33,751 nt of DNA from Thermodesulfovibrionia bacterium (lineage in GTDB: Bacteria; Nitrospirota; Thermodesulfovibrionia; JACRGW01): contig CAKKSD010000041.1 of the NCBI GenBank assembly GCA_919902995.1, positions 1-33,751 on the forward strand. The letters are read 5' to 3'. This document shows positions 18,313-26,542 of the stretch, one piece after another. Made by a program: the position numbers and the translations under genes. A model generated the notes under the pieces. That model had not been told where the DNA came from. It was given only the letters and a program-made list of their open reading frames with translations, and searched no databases. Every line of letters starts with the position of its first letter. Within the stretch, counting starts at the first letter, position 1.

Positions 18313-20262
18313 ATGCGTTACGTTACCCTCGGAACTGCCGGCCATATCGACCACGGAAAAAGCGCCCTTGTAGAGGCACTCACAGGTATTAATCCCGATA
18401 GACTTAAAGAGGAAAAGGAGAGGGGCATAACCATAGACCTTGGATTCGCGTTCCTTGACCTTTCAGACGACTTGAGGATAGGCATTGTTGATGTACCCGG
18501 TCATGAAAGACTTATAAAGAATATGCTGGCAGGTGCAGGGGGGATAGATATTGTCATGCTCGTAATTGCTGCTGATGAAGGTATTATGCCACAGACAAAG
18601 GAACATCTTGCTATATGTAATCTCCTCAGGATAAAGAAGGGACTTGTCGCTCTGACAAAATATGACCTTGTAGAAGAAGACTGGATTTCCCTCATTATGG
18701 AGGATATTAAAGAATTTATTAAGGGGAGTTTCCTTGAAGGATCAAAGATCATACCAGTATCCTCTAAATCAGGACATAATCTTGATCTTCTCAAAGATAC
18801 GATAAAGGAAATTTCCCTTCAGGTAGAACCAAAATCTTCTGGTGGACTTTTCCGACTTCCTGTTGACAGGGTATTTACAATGAAGGGATTTGGCACAGTA
18901 GTTACAGGGACAATCCTATCAGGGAAAATATCTAAAGAGGATACAGTAGAATTACTGCCCCAGATGATAAAATTGAGGGTAAGAGGAATACAGTCTCATA
19001 ACCGGAAGGTATCTGAGGCTATTGCTGGACAGAGGACAGCACTTAATCTTCAGGGAGTAGAAAAGGAAGATATCATAAGGGGAAATGTTGTGACCCTGCC
19101 AGGTTTTATACATCCATCTTCTCTTCTGGATGTTAAGATAGAGATTCTCAAAGAAGCACCTCCTTTAAAGCTCAGGGATCGGATAAGAGTTCATACAGGA
19201 ACAACCGAAGCAATAGGGAGGGTGATACTTATTGGGACAAAGGATATCGTACCAGAAGAAGAAGGTTTTGCCAGGGTCAGGCTTGAGAGTCCGTTAACAG
19301 CTATGTCAGGAGATAGATTTATAATCAGGAGATTTTCCCCTCTTGAGACTTTAGGGGGAGGGGTTATACTCGATACCAGTCCTGAGAGATTTAGGACTAA
19401 AATCAAGAGTCAAAAAACAAGTCTCATAAATGAATTGAAGATATTTGAGAAGGGTTCTCTTTATGAAAAGCTATCAAGGAAGATCTTTTCTAAAGGCTTT
19501 TACGGAATTGATACAAACAGTCTGTATGGCTGGATAAACAATAACCTCAAGGAGATAGACCTTACCCTTGAAGCCCTTAAAAATAATGGTGAGATAATCC
19601 TTATTGATGGAAGGTATTTACATAGGTCGGTTTTTGATTCTCTTAAAAAGGACATCTTTTCGTCTATCGAAGAATTCCATAGACTAAACCCAATAAAAGG
19701 AGGGATGCCAAAAGAGTCTATAAGTTCCAAGTTTCAGGTTCCAGGATCGAACTTAGAAATAAGAAAAGTTATAGATAAGGCACTTGAAAATATGGAAAGG
19801 GAAGGAGTAATATTCATTGAACAGGAAAGAGTTAAATTGTCATCCTTCAAGGTTGATATGAAGGATTATGAAACCCTCAATCAGAAAATACTTGAACTTT
19901 ACAGAAAAGGTGGTACTCAGCCTCCTATGAGAGAAGAACTGAGCAGTATTCTAAAGATGGACGACAAGAAAATCTTAGACCTCCTTAAAATCTCTGCGGA
20001 AAAGGGTCAACTTGTCAGGATTAACGATACTCTTTATCTCGATAAGTTAAAATATGATAATATTTTAGATGAGTTGCAGGGATATCTTAAAGTAAAAAAT
20101 GAGATTACTGTGGCAGAATTCAGGGATATATTTAAGACCTCAAGAAAATATGCGGTTCCTATTCTGGAATATTTAGACGGTATAAAGTTTACTTTAAGGG
20201 TTGGAGATAAAAGGGTACTGAGAACACAATTAAGTAGTCAGAAGTTTATAAAAAATTTATAG
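18313..20262 (+). CDS. selB: Selenocysteine-specific translation elongation factor
   Basis: SelB delivers selenocysteinyl-tRNA to UGA codons marked by a SECIS element. The 649-residue protein starts with an EF-Tu-like GTPase: GTAGHIDHGKS (7-17), DVPGHE (60-65) and TKYD (115-118; the first position is Thr, as often in SelB, not Asn). Beta-barrel domains follow. The C-terminal 250 residues look like the winged-helix repeats that bind SECIS RNA. It is slightly longer than E. coli SelB. A GGAGG site is well placed before the ATG. It works with selA upstream, though a 143-base gap with repeats separates them. Confidence 0.96.
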   Translation: MRYVTLGTAGHIDHGKSALVEALTGINPDRLKEEKERGITIDLGFAFLDLSDDLRIGIVDVPGHERLIKNMLAGAGGIDIVMLVIAADEGIMPQTKEHLAICNLLRIKKGLVALTKYDLVEEDWISLIMEDIKEFIKGSFLEGSKIIPVSSKSGHNLDLLKDTIKEISLQVEPKSSGGLFRLPVDRVFTMKGFGTVVTGTILSGKISKEDTVELLPQMIKLRVRGIQSHNRKVSEAIAGQRTALNLQGVEKEDIIRGNVVTLPGFIHPSSLLDVKIEILKEAPPLKLRDRIRVHTGTTEAIGRVILIGTKDIVPEEEGFARVRLESPLTAMSGDRFIIRRFSPLETLGGGVILDTSPERFRTKIKSQKTSLINELKIFEKGSLYEKLSRKIFSKGFYGIDTNSLYGWINNNLKEIDLTLEALKNNGEIILIDGRYLHRSVFDSLKKDIFSSIEEFHRLNPIKGGMPKESISSKFQVPGSNLEIRKVIDKALENMEREGVIFIEQERVKLSSFKVDMKDYETLNQKILELYRKGGTQPPMREELSSILKMDDKKILDLLKISAEKGQLVRINDTLYLDKLKYDNILDELQGYLKVKNEITVAEFRDIFKTSRKYAVPILEYLDGIKFTLRVGDKRVLRTQLSSQKFIKNL

Positions 20263-20334
20263 GACATGTATCTACAGATGTATTAAAGACTTTATCTTAA
20301 ACAATTAGATTCTGGTCTCCTTCCTAAACTGCTA

Positions 20335-20363
20335 TTGATATCTTTCAATGAGTATGTTAAAAT
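20335..20363 (+). promoter_or_regulatory. gspE promoter (leaderless type)
   Basis: TTGATA (20335-20340) and TAAAAT (20358-20363) are separated by 17 bases, and TG one base before the -10 gives an extended -10. The GTG start of gspE lies seven bases after the -10 box. The TTG of this -35 box is in frame with gspE and would be mistaken for a start codon. Confidence 0.7.
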
Positions 20364-20370
20364 TTTTAAT

Positions 20371-22068
20371 GTGACAAAGAATAAAAAAAGTCTCGGTGAA
20401 CACCTCTTAGAAGAAGTCTTAATCAATAAAGATAAGCTTGAATGGGGCCTTAAGGAACAGGTAAACACCAAAGAGAAAATAGGTGAAACCCTTGTCAGGC
20501 TTGGTATCCTCTCCCAGGAAGATCTTATTAAAACATTGAGCAAACACTTTGGCCTACCTTATCTGTCCCTTTCAGAGTTTCCGAAGATATTCCCTGGCAA
20601 TATTGGCCTTCCTGTTAAATTTATGAAGTATCATAAAGTATTTCCTCTCGGAATTTATAATGACAAAGTGAGGGTAGCTATGGCAGATCCGCTCAATGTG
20701 TATACAATCGATGCAATAAAACTGGTCTCAGGAAGGGAATTAGATATCCATCTCAGCACAGAGAAAGATATCCTTGAGGCTATAGAGCAGTTTTTCGGAA
20801 AAGGTAACACAAAGATGGCGAGGATAATAGAGGATATCAGCGAGGAGGAGTATGACATATCTGCAGAATCCCTGGAAGAGGATGTCCACCACCTGAGAGA
20901 TTTAGCCCTGGAGGCGCCAATAATAAAACTTGTAAACCTCGTTATTTCTAGAGCAGTTGAGGAGAGGGCAAGCGATATCCATATAGAGCCATTCGAAAAT
21001 AATCTCCATGTTCGTTATCGCATTGATGGAATACTCCATGAGGTAGAATCACCACCAAAGAGGCTACAATCAGCAGTAATATCAAGAGTAAAGATCATGG
21101 CCAAGCTTAATATTGCTGAGAGGAGACTACCACAGGACGGGAGGATAAGACTCAGGGTATCAGGCAATGAGATAGACCTGAGGGTTTCTACAATACCTAC
21201 CCTGTATGGTGAAAGCGTGGTAATGAGAATCCTTGACAGAACTACTGCGATCATAAGTTTAGAAAACCTTGGCTTTCCAAAGGAGGCGCTGAACAGATAC
21301 GAAGAGTTGATCACGAGGCCCTATGGGATCCTCCTGGTTACCGGTCCTACAGGGAGCGGCAAAACCACAACCCTTTATGCCTCTCTTAACAAAATAAATT
21401 CCTCCGAAAAAAAGATCATCGCTATCGAAGACCCGATTGAATATCAGTTAGAAGGCATTAACCAAATACAGGTAAAGCCAAAGATTGGACTCACATTTGC
21501 AACCGGCCTGAGGCATATCGTCAGGCAGGACCCTGATATTATTATGGTTGGCGAGATAAGGGATTTGGAGACAGCGGATATATCTATCCATTCTGCCCTC
21601 ACAGGGCACCTTGTCTTTAGCACCCTGCATACAAACGATGCCCCCGGGGCTGTTACACGTCTCCTCGATATGGGGATAGAAAGCTTTCTTGCGTCTTCTT
21701 CTTTGATTGGGGTTCTGGCTCAGAGGCTTGTGAGGGTTATATGCCATAATTGTAAGGAACCACTTGTCCCATCAGATGATATCCTGCAAGAGATCGGAGG
21801 GAGGGTGGGTACTGTGATTTACCATGGTGCCGGATGTGAAGAATGTAGATATACAGGCTATAAAGGGAGGACAGGGATATTTGAGCTCATGATGATTACA
21901 GATGATATAAGGCGTCTCATCCTTGATAAGACAAGTGCAAATATTATCAAAGAGAAAGCCCTGTCCCATGGGATGCAGACCCTGAGAGAGAACGGATGGC
22001 AGAAGGTGAAAAAGGGAATTACTACAATTGAAGAGATACTAAGGGTGACACAGGAAGAGGATATCTGA
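20371..22068 (+). CDS. gspE: Type II secretion ATPase GspE
   Basis: GspE is the cytoplasmic hexameric ATPase that drives the type II pseudopilus. The start is set at GTG 20371: the protein then begins with KNKKSLGEHLLEEVLI, typical of the family, and the 12 codons further upstream coincide with promoter sequence. The 565-residue protein has an N-terminal GspE domain, Walker A GPTGSGKT (325-332), AIEDPIEYQ, Walker B PDIIMVGEIRD, the His box TGHLVFSTLHTNDA, and two Cys pairs (CHNC and CEEC) for zinc. No Shine-Dalgarno site is present. TGATG links it to gspF. Confidence 0.94.
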   Translation: MTKNKKSLGEHLLEEVLINKDKLEWGLKEQVNTKEKIGETLVRLGILSQEDLIKTLSKHFGLPYLSLSEFPKIFPGNIGLPVKFMKYHKVFPLGIYNDKVRVAMADPLNVYTIDAIKLVSGRELDIHLSTEKDILEAIEQFFGKGNTKMARIIEDISEEEYDISAESLEEDVHHLRDLALEAPIIKLVNLVISRAVEERASDIHIEPFENNLHVRYRIDGILHEVESPPKRLQSAVISRVKIMAKLNIAERRLPQDGRIRLRVSGNEIDLRVSTIPTLYGESVVMRILDRTTAIISLENLGFPKEALNRYEELITRPYGILLVTGPTGSGKTTTLYASLNKINSSEKKIIAIEDPIEYQLEGINQIQVKPKIGLTFATGLRHIVRQDPDIIMVGEIRDLETADISIHSALTGHLVFSTLHTNDAPGAVTRLLDMGIESFLASSSLIGVLAQRLVRVICHNCKEPLVPSDDILQEIGGRVGTVIYHGAGCEECRYTGYKGRTGIFELMMITDDIRRLILDKTSANIIKEKALSHGMQTLRENGWQKVKKGITTIEEILRVTQEEDI

Positions 22069-23288
22069 TGGAGACCTATTACTATCATGCTTCAGACAGG
22101 ACAGGGAAGATAGTTAGTGGAACAATGGAGGATAATAATGAGAGGGCGATAATTGACAGGCTTCAGGACATGGGACTATACCCTATGAGGGTAAGTAAAC
22201 AGGCAGTTGAAGAGTCAGGCCTTGTTAAACCTATAAGAATATCGCTCGGACGAAAGATAAGGCTCAAGGATGTGATGACGTTCACCCAGCAGTTGGGCGC
22301 CCTTCTCGAGGCAGGTTTGCCATTGGACAGAAGCCTTTCCATACTTTCTGATGTAACTGAAAAGTCCGGCATGAAAGAGATTATAAGGGATATCCTGTTG
22401 GACATTCAGAAAGGGAACACTATTTCTGACAGTCTGGCAAGACACCAGAAGGTCTTTCCGCCTATCTATACAAATATGGTGAAGGCAGGAGAGGCAGGAG
22501 GCGTACTTGAGCCGGTCATAGCAAGGCTTGCTGAATACCTTGAGAATTCCCAGAGGATTATGGAGGAGGTCCGGTCAGCCCTGATCTATCCTGCTATCCT
22601 TACCTTTGTAGGTGGCGGTGCTGTTGCATTTCTCCTTACCTTTGTCGTACCCAAATTTACACAGATCTTTAAAGAAATGGGACAGAATCTTCCTGTTCCG
22701 ACAGTGATACTGTTATCCATAAGTAATGGTTTAAGAGGGTACTGGTGGCTCTTCTCGGGAATTATTGTCATAGTTTTTTTCGGACTTAAGAATTTCATAA
22801 AGAGCGAGGTAGGAAGGTCATGGTGGGATGCCTCGCTGCTGAGGATACCTCTTTTCGGTGACCTTCTTCAGAAGACTGCTGTCTCCAGTTTTGCAAGGAC
22901 GCTCGGTACCCTCCTGAACAGCGGAGTACCGATACTTCAGGCATTAAATATAGTTAAAGAGAGTATCGGGAATAATGTCATAGCTAAAGGGGTCTCTACA
23001 ATAAGGGAGGATGTAAAGAGGGGAAAGGGGATAGCAAAACCTCTGAGGGACAGCGGGGTATTTCCTCCTCTTGCCGTACATATGATGGTTGTGGGAGAAG
23101 AGACAGGGAAACTCGATGAGATGCTCATAAAGGTTGCTGACCGCTATGATAGCGAGACGCGAATAGCTATAAAACGTCTGCTCTCTCTCTTGGAGCCCGG
23201 GATGATACTTTTCATGGGGCTGATTATAGGTTTTATAATTGTGGCAATACTTCTTGCCATATTTAGTGTGAACGAGATACCGTTTTAA
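22068..23288 (+). CDS. gspF: Type II secretion inner-membrane platform protein GspF
   Basis: GspF is the polytopic platform that couples GspE to pseudopilin assembly. The 406-residue protein has two repeated GspF domains (FTQQLGALLEAGLPLDRSL near 75-93 and SFARTLGTLLNSGVPILQAL in the second half) and three membrane segments: near 170-190 (PAILTFVGGGAVAFLLTFVV), near 222-240, and at the C-terminus (PGMILFMGLIIGFIIVAILL). Length is typical. The start overlaps the gspE stop by one base. Confidence 0.95.
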   Translation: METYYYHASDRTGKIVSGTMEDNNERAIIDRLQDMGLYPMRVSKQAVEESGLVKPIRISLGRKIRLKDVMTFTQQLGALLEAGLPLDRSLSILSDVTEKSGMKEIIRDILLDIQKGNTISDSLARHQKVFPPIYTNMVKAGEAGGVLEPVIARLAEYLENSQRIMEEVRSALIYPAILTFVGGGAVAFLLTFVVPKFTQIFKEMGQNLPVPTVILLSISNGLRGYWWLFSGIIVIVFFGLKNFIKSEVGRSWWDASLLRIPLFGDLLQKTAVSSFARTLGTLLNSGVPILQALNIVKESIGNNVIAKGVSTIREDVKRGKGIAKPLRDSGVFPPLAVHMMVVGEETGKLDEMLIKVADRYDSETRIAIKRLLSLLEPGMILFMGLIIGFIIVAILLAIFSVNEIPF

Positions 23289-23306
23289 AATAAGAGTTAA
23301 CATAAT

Positions 23307-23497
23307 GTCATTCCTGCAAAGGCATGAATTCAGCAATAGTCTGTCATGCTCGAGATTCTTAATCGGGTATCCAGATTTTTTGTATTCTGGTTCCTCTGTT
23401 CCCCGATTACTACCTTCGAGGACAAGTTTCACAGGGATGGCGTCTGGATTAAAATTCCCTGCTTAAAGATTGCAGGGACAAGTCTCGTGGGAATGAC
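23307..23497. repeat. Dispersed GTCATTCC element inserted between gspF and gspG
   Basis: A 191-base non-coding element begins GTCATTCCTGC and ends GTGGGAATGAC. Its middle has CCCCGATT then CTTCGAGG (23401-23418), also found in the element at 32655-32748. It occupies almost all of the 232-base gap within an otherwise tightly packed operon and leaves the gspG ribosome site intact. Confidence 0.7.
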
Positions 23498-23520
23498 GAT
23501 AGTGGTATTAGGAGGGAAAA

Positions 23521-23952
23521 ATGCACATAGTGAAAGAGAGAAAAGGTTTTACACTTATAGAACTCCTTGTTGTTATAACGATCCTCGGTCTTCTTGCCCT
23601 TCTGGTTGCACCGAAAATGCTTGGAAGGGTAGGTCCTGCAAAACAAAAGGCAGCGCAGACACAAATAGAACTCTTTGGAACAGCCCTCGATACATTCCGT
23701 CTTGATGTCGGGAGGTACCCAACAACATCTGAGGGTCTTCAGGCCCTCAGGACAAATCCAGGGATCGAAGGTTGGAATGGGCCTTACCTTCAAAAGGAGA
23801 TACCCCTGGACCCATGGGTTAATCCCTATATCTATACCTCACCCGGGAACCATGGAGAATACGATCTGATCTCCCTGGGTGCGGATAAGATCCAGGGAGG
23901 TGAAGGGGAGAACCAGGATATCGTTAGCTGGAAGGGCCTTGATCAGAAGTGA
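23521..23952 (+). CDS. gspG: Major type II pseudopilin GspG
   Basis: GspG forms the shaft of the pseudopilus. The prepilin leader is cleaved after Gly9 (KERKG / FTLIELLVV), with Glu at +5 and a hydrophobic helix behind it. The rest has the GspG landmarks RYPTTSEGLQAL, WNGPYL, DPWVNPYIY and the C-terminal EYDLISLGADK calcium-loop region. Length is 143 residues. A strong GGAGGG site sits right upstream, after the dispersed element. The GTG of gspH overlaps its stop. Confidence 0.96.
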   Translation: MHIVKERKGFTLIELLVVITILGLLALLVAPKMLGRVGPAKQKAAQTQIELFGTALDTFRLDVGRYPTTSEGLQALRTNPGIEGWNGPYLQKEIPLDPWVNPYIYTSPGNHGEYDLISLGADKIQGGEGENQDIVSWKGLDQK

Positions 23953-24440
23953 GGAATTACAAGACTTCAGACTTCAGACTCCAGACTCAAGACTCAAGAC
24001 TAAAAGGTTTCACACTCCTCGAACTCCTTATTGTAATTACAATTATCGGGATTGCATCTGCAGTTGTGGGTATCACCCTGTTTGGCGGCATGGGAAATTT
24101 AAAGCTGAAAAGCTCTGCAAAAGAGGTTGCATCAGCGTTAAGATATGCAAGAAGTATGGCTGTATCTGAGAAAAATATCTATATCTTCAGTCTCGATCCT
24201 CAAAACAGGATTTATTATATCTCTTCGTTGATTTCTTCTGACTCTGTCTCTTCTCAATCCCATCCTCTCTCAAAGCCCTTTCCTGATGGAATATTTCCGG
24301 TCAGTAAGAACAGAGTAGACATCTTCTTTTATCCCCTCGGAAGCTCTACAGGGGGTGAATTCATTCTTTCAAATGAGAAGGGTTCCAAATGGACCATTAA
24401 AATAGACCCTGCTACTGGCAGGGTGACCCTTGCAAAATGA
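23949..24440 (+). CDS. gspH: Minor type II pseudopilin GspH
   Basis: The 163-residue protein has a prepilin site after Gly20 (RLKG / FTLLELLIVI) with Glu at +5, and a GspH-type body. GTG at 23949 is chosen because it overlaps the gspG stop (GTGA). The leader is unusually long, and most of it (23963-24000) is encoded by a run of seven-base repeats. A later true start within the repeat run cannot be excluded, though no ATG lies there. Its stop overlaps gspI (ATGA). Confidence 0.88.
   Translation: MRNYKTSDFRLQTQDSRLKGFTLLELLIVITIIGIASAVVGITLFGGMGNLKLKSSAKEVASALRYARSMAVSEKNIYIFSLDPQNRIYYISSLISSDSVSSQSHPLSKPFPDGIFPVSKNRVDIFFYPLGSSTGGEFILSNEKGSKWTIKIDPATGRVTLAK
23963..24000 (+). repeat. Seven-base tandem repeats in the gspH leader
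   Basis: Five units run GACTTCA, GACTTCA, GACTCCA, GACTCAA, GACTCAA, followed by GAC. The unit is not a multiple of three, so gain or loss of one unit would shift the gspH frame. Confidence 0.85.
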
Positions 24441-24856
24441 GAAATTTCAAATTTCAAATTGCAAATTTAAAATGTTTTAGAGGTTTCAGCCTTCTGGAGG
24501 TGATAGTGGCTATTGCCATTATCGGGATAGGTCTGGTATTGGTTATGGAACTTTTTTCTGGTGCTCTCAGGTCAGGAAGGGTTTCGAAGGATTACACAAA
24601 GGGATTAATTTACGCAAAGGGGAAAATGGACGAGATATTGATAGGGCCAAAAGAGGGTTCTGATACAGGTGAGTTTAAGAACGGATACCGCTGGCAGAGC
24701 GAAGTGATGCCTCTTGATAAAGATAAAGATTCGGGAATTAAAACCAATGAACAACTGAAAACCTATAAGATTAAGGTTAAGGTTCTTTTCCCCGGCATAG
24801 GAGGAGAGAAGGCAATTGAGCTGGTAACCCTTAAGACTGTGCCTTCGAAAGAATGA
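24437..24856 (+). CDS. gspI: Minor type II pseudopilin GspI
   Basis: The 139-residue protein has a prepilin site after Gly16 (CFRG / FSLLEVIVAI) with Glu at +5. The position in the operon, the KGLIYAKGKMDEIL helix and the short beta-rich tail fit GspI, which nucleates the pseudopilus tip with GspJ and GspK. Its leader codons 3-11 are built from seven-base repeats (24442-24469). It overlaps gspH and gspJ by four bases on each side. Confidence 0.88.
   Translation: MRNFKFQIANLKCFRGFSLLEVIVAIAIIGIGLVLVMELFSGALRSGRVSKDYTKGLIYAKGKMDEILIGPKEGSDTGEFKNGYRWQSEVMPLDKDKDSGIKTNEQLKTYKIKVKVLFPGIGGEKAIELVTLKTVPSKE
24442..24469 (+). repeat. Seven-base tandem repeats in the gspI leader
   Basis: Four units run AAATTTC, AAATTTC, AAATTGC, AAATTTA. 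They lie at the same relative place, ahead of the prepilin cleavage site, as the different heptamer run in gspH. Confidence 0.8.
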
Positions 24857-25485
24857 ATACTTCAGACTTCAAAGAAAGAGGTTTCACCCTTCTTGAACTT
24901 ATTATTGCCTTCGCCATATTAGTGGTAATCATTCTTATTATTGGAAGTGGCCTCAGGATTGGAGTAAAGGCATGGGAGAAGGGGGAAGAGATTGTAGATG
25001 AAACGCAGAGGATAAGGATTCTCTGGGAGAGACTTTCTTTTGAAATACGATCCACCTATCCTTACCAGACAGACAAGATGGCTGATAAAAAGATAGCCTT
25101 TGAAGGAAAATCCGATTCTATCAGTTTTGTCACATCTGCGGTCGAAACTGACGGGAAAGGCGGGATGAAATGGGTTTCATATTATACGAAGGATAATGGT
25201 TTGATGCTGAAGGAGAAGAGACTTCCTGATAAGGAACTCGATGAAGCAAAAGGAAAGGAGATTATCCTTGATCCGTGGATTAAAGATATAAGGTTTGAAT
25301 ACTATGAAAAAAATAAGGAAGATTGGGAGACATATTGGGACAGTAAAGAGAAGGGGAGACTGCCGGAGGTTATTAAGGTGTCAATCTATTTAAAACAAAA
25401 GGGATCTAACAGAAAGGAGGAATTGTCCTTACCGCCTCTTCTTATCTCAGTTCCTATCGCATATAGTACAGAAGGGGGCATGTGA
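24853..25485 (+). CDS. gspJ: Minor type II pseudopilin GspJ
   Basis: The 210-residue protein is cleaved after Gly10 (KERG / FTLLELIIAF) with Glu at +5. The following RIRILWERLSFEIRS helix and later beta region (ISFVTSAVETDGKGGMKWVSYY) match GspJ, part of the pseudopilus tip complex. The start overlaps gspI (ATGA). The next gene starts 17 bases after the stop. Confidence 0.88.
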   Translation: MNTSDFKERGFTLLELIIAFAILVVIILIIGSGLRIGVKAWEKGEEIVDETQRIRILWERLSFEIRSTYPYQTDKMADKKIAFEGKSDSISFVTSAVETDGKGGMKWVSYYTKDNGLMLKEKRLPDKELDEAKGKEIILDPWIKDIRFEYYEKNKEDWETYWDSKEKGRLPEVIKVSIYLKQKGSNRKEELSLPPLLISVPIAYSTEGGM

Positions 25486-25502
25486 AGATTGTCAACATTT
25501 AG

Positions 25503-26468
25503 ATGAAAGAGAAATATCGTATAAAAGAAATTGACGAAAACGGCGTTGCCCTTATTCTTACTTTATGGATACTTGTTCTTCTTACTATTATAGTAGCTGA
25601 GTTTTCGACATCTATGAGAACAGAAATAAATATCACAAGGAACTTCAAGGAGGAGTCAGGGTCTTACTACCTTGCCCTTGCAGGAATAGAGAAGGCCAAA
25701 GAGGAGATCATAACCCCATCGTTTGTCCAATGCCTTGATGAGAAAGGCCAGTTAATTTTTAAAGAGATAGGGAAAGGAGAAGAAGAGAAAAAGGAGGCAC
25801 CTCAGAGGGAGGGTCTTAAGCTCGAAAATGGAACATACTCTTATGTAATTATAGACGAGGAAAGAAAACTTAATCTCAATACCGCTACACCTGATATGTT
25901 GAAGAGACTTTTCATTTCTACAGGTGTAAAAGATAAAGTACTTGATACAATAGTAGACTCTATAATAGACTGGAAGGATCCTGATAATCTCAAACATCTG
26001 AACGGCGCTGAAGAGGACTATTACCGTTCTCTGCAGGAGCCGTACAGTTCTAAGGACAGGAACTTCGATACTGTAGAGGAACTCCTCCTTGTAAAGGGGA
26101 TGACACAGGAGATCTTCTACGGCTCTGCGGGAAAGGAGGGGGAGAATTCATACAAAGGAGTGTCAAAGTTTCTTACTGTGAAAAGTTCAGGCATGATAAA
26201 TATTAATACAGCACCGAAAGAGGTCCTTGAGGCGGTCTTCGGAAGTATCCAGGCTGATATCATAAATGCCCAGAGGGAACAGATAGGGTGTTTTGCATCA
26301 CCTTTAATAAATATCCGTAATAGTGTAATCAAGTCTACAAATTTTATGATAATATCAACAGGAGGACATAAAAACTCTGTTAACAGGACAGTAAAAGCGG
26401 TTGTAACTAAAACACAGAATAAAATAAAGGTTCTTTATTGGAATGATAATTTCTATATTAATAGATAA
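25503..26468 (+). CDS. gspK: Minor type II pseudopilin GspK
   Basis: GspK caps the pseudopilus tip. The 321-residue protein has a prepilin-like site after Gly14 (DENG / VALILTLWIL) without Glu at +5, which is normal for GspK. The large globular part has LNLNTATPDML and INTAPKEVLEAVF, two helix-hairpin-helix-like motifs of the family. No Shine-Dalgarno site is seen before the ATG, and translation may be re-initiated after gspJ. It ends the E-to-K block, and a new promoter follows. Confidence 0.9.
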   Translation: MKEKYRIKEIDENGVALILTLWILVLLTIIVAEFSTSMRTEINITRNFKEESGSYYLALAGIEKAKEEIITPSFVQCLDEKGQLIFKEIGKGEEEKKEAPQREGLKLENGTYSYVIIDEERKLNLNTATPDMLKRLFISTGVKDKVLDTIVDSIIDWKDPDNLKHLNGAEEDYYRSLQEPYSSKDRNFDTVEELLLVKGMTQEIFYGSAGKEGENSYKGVSKFLTVKSSGMININTAPKEVLEAVFGSIQADIINAQREQIGCFASPLINIRNSVIKSTNFMIISTGGHKNSVNRTVKAVVTKTQNKIKVLYWNDNFYINR

Positions 26469-26507
26469 GGGCCAGGTAATTAGATAAAAGTCTTTGACTA
26501 ATGGCTC

Positions 26508-26536
26508 TTGACCATAGCATTTATTTAAAGTATATT
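26508..26536 (+). promoter_or_regulatory. gspL promoter (leaderless type)
   Basis: TTGACC (26508-26513) and TATATT (26531-26536) are separated by 17 bases, and the gspL ATG begins seven bases after the end of the -10 box. Transcription would start at the A of the ATG or within a base or two of it. No ribosome site exists. Confidence 0.75.
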
Positions 26537-26542
26537 TAATAT

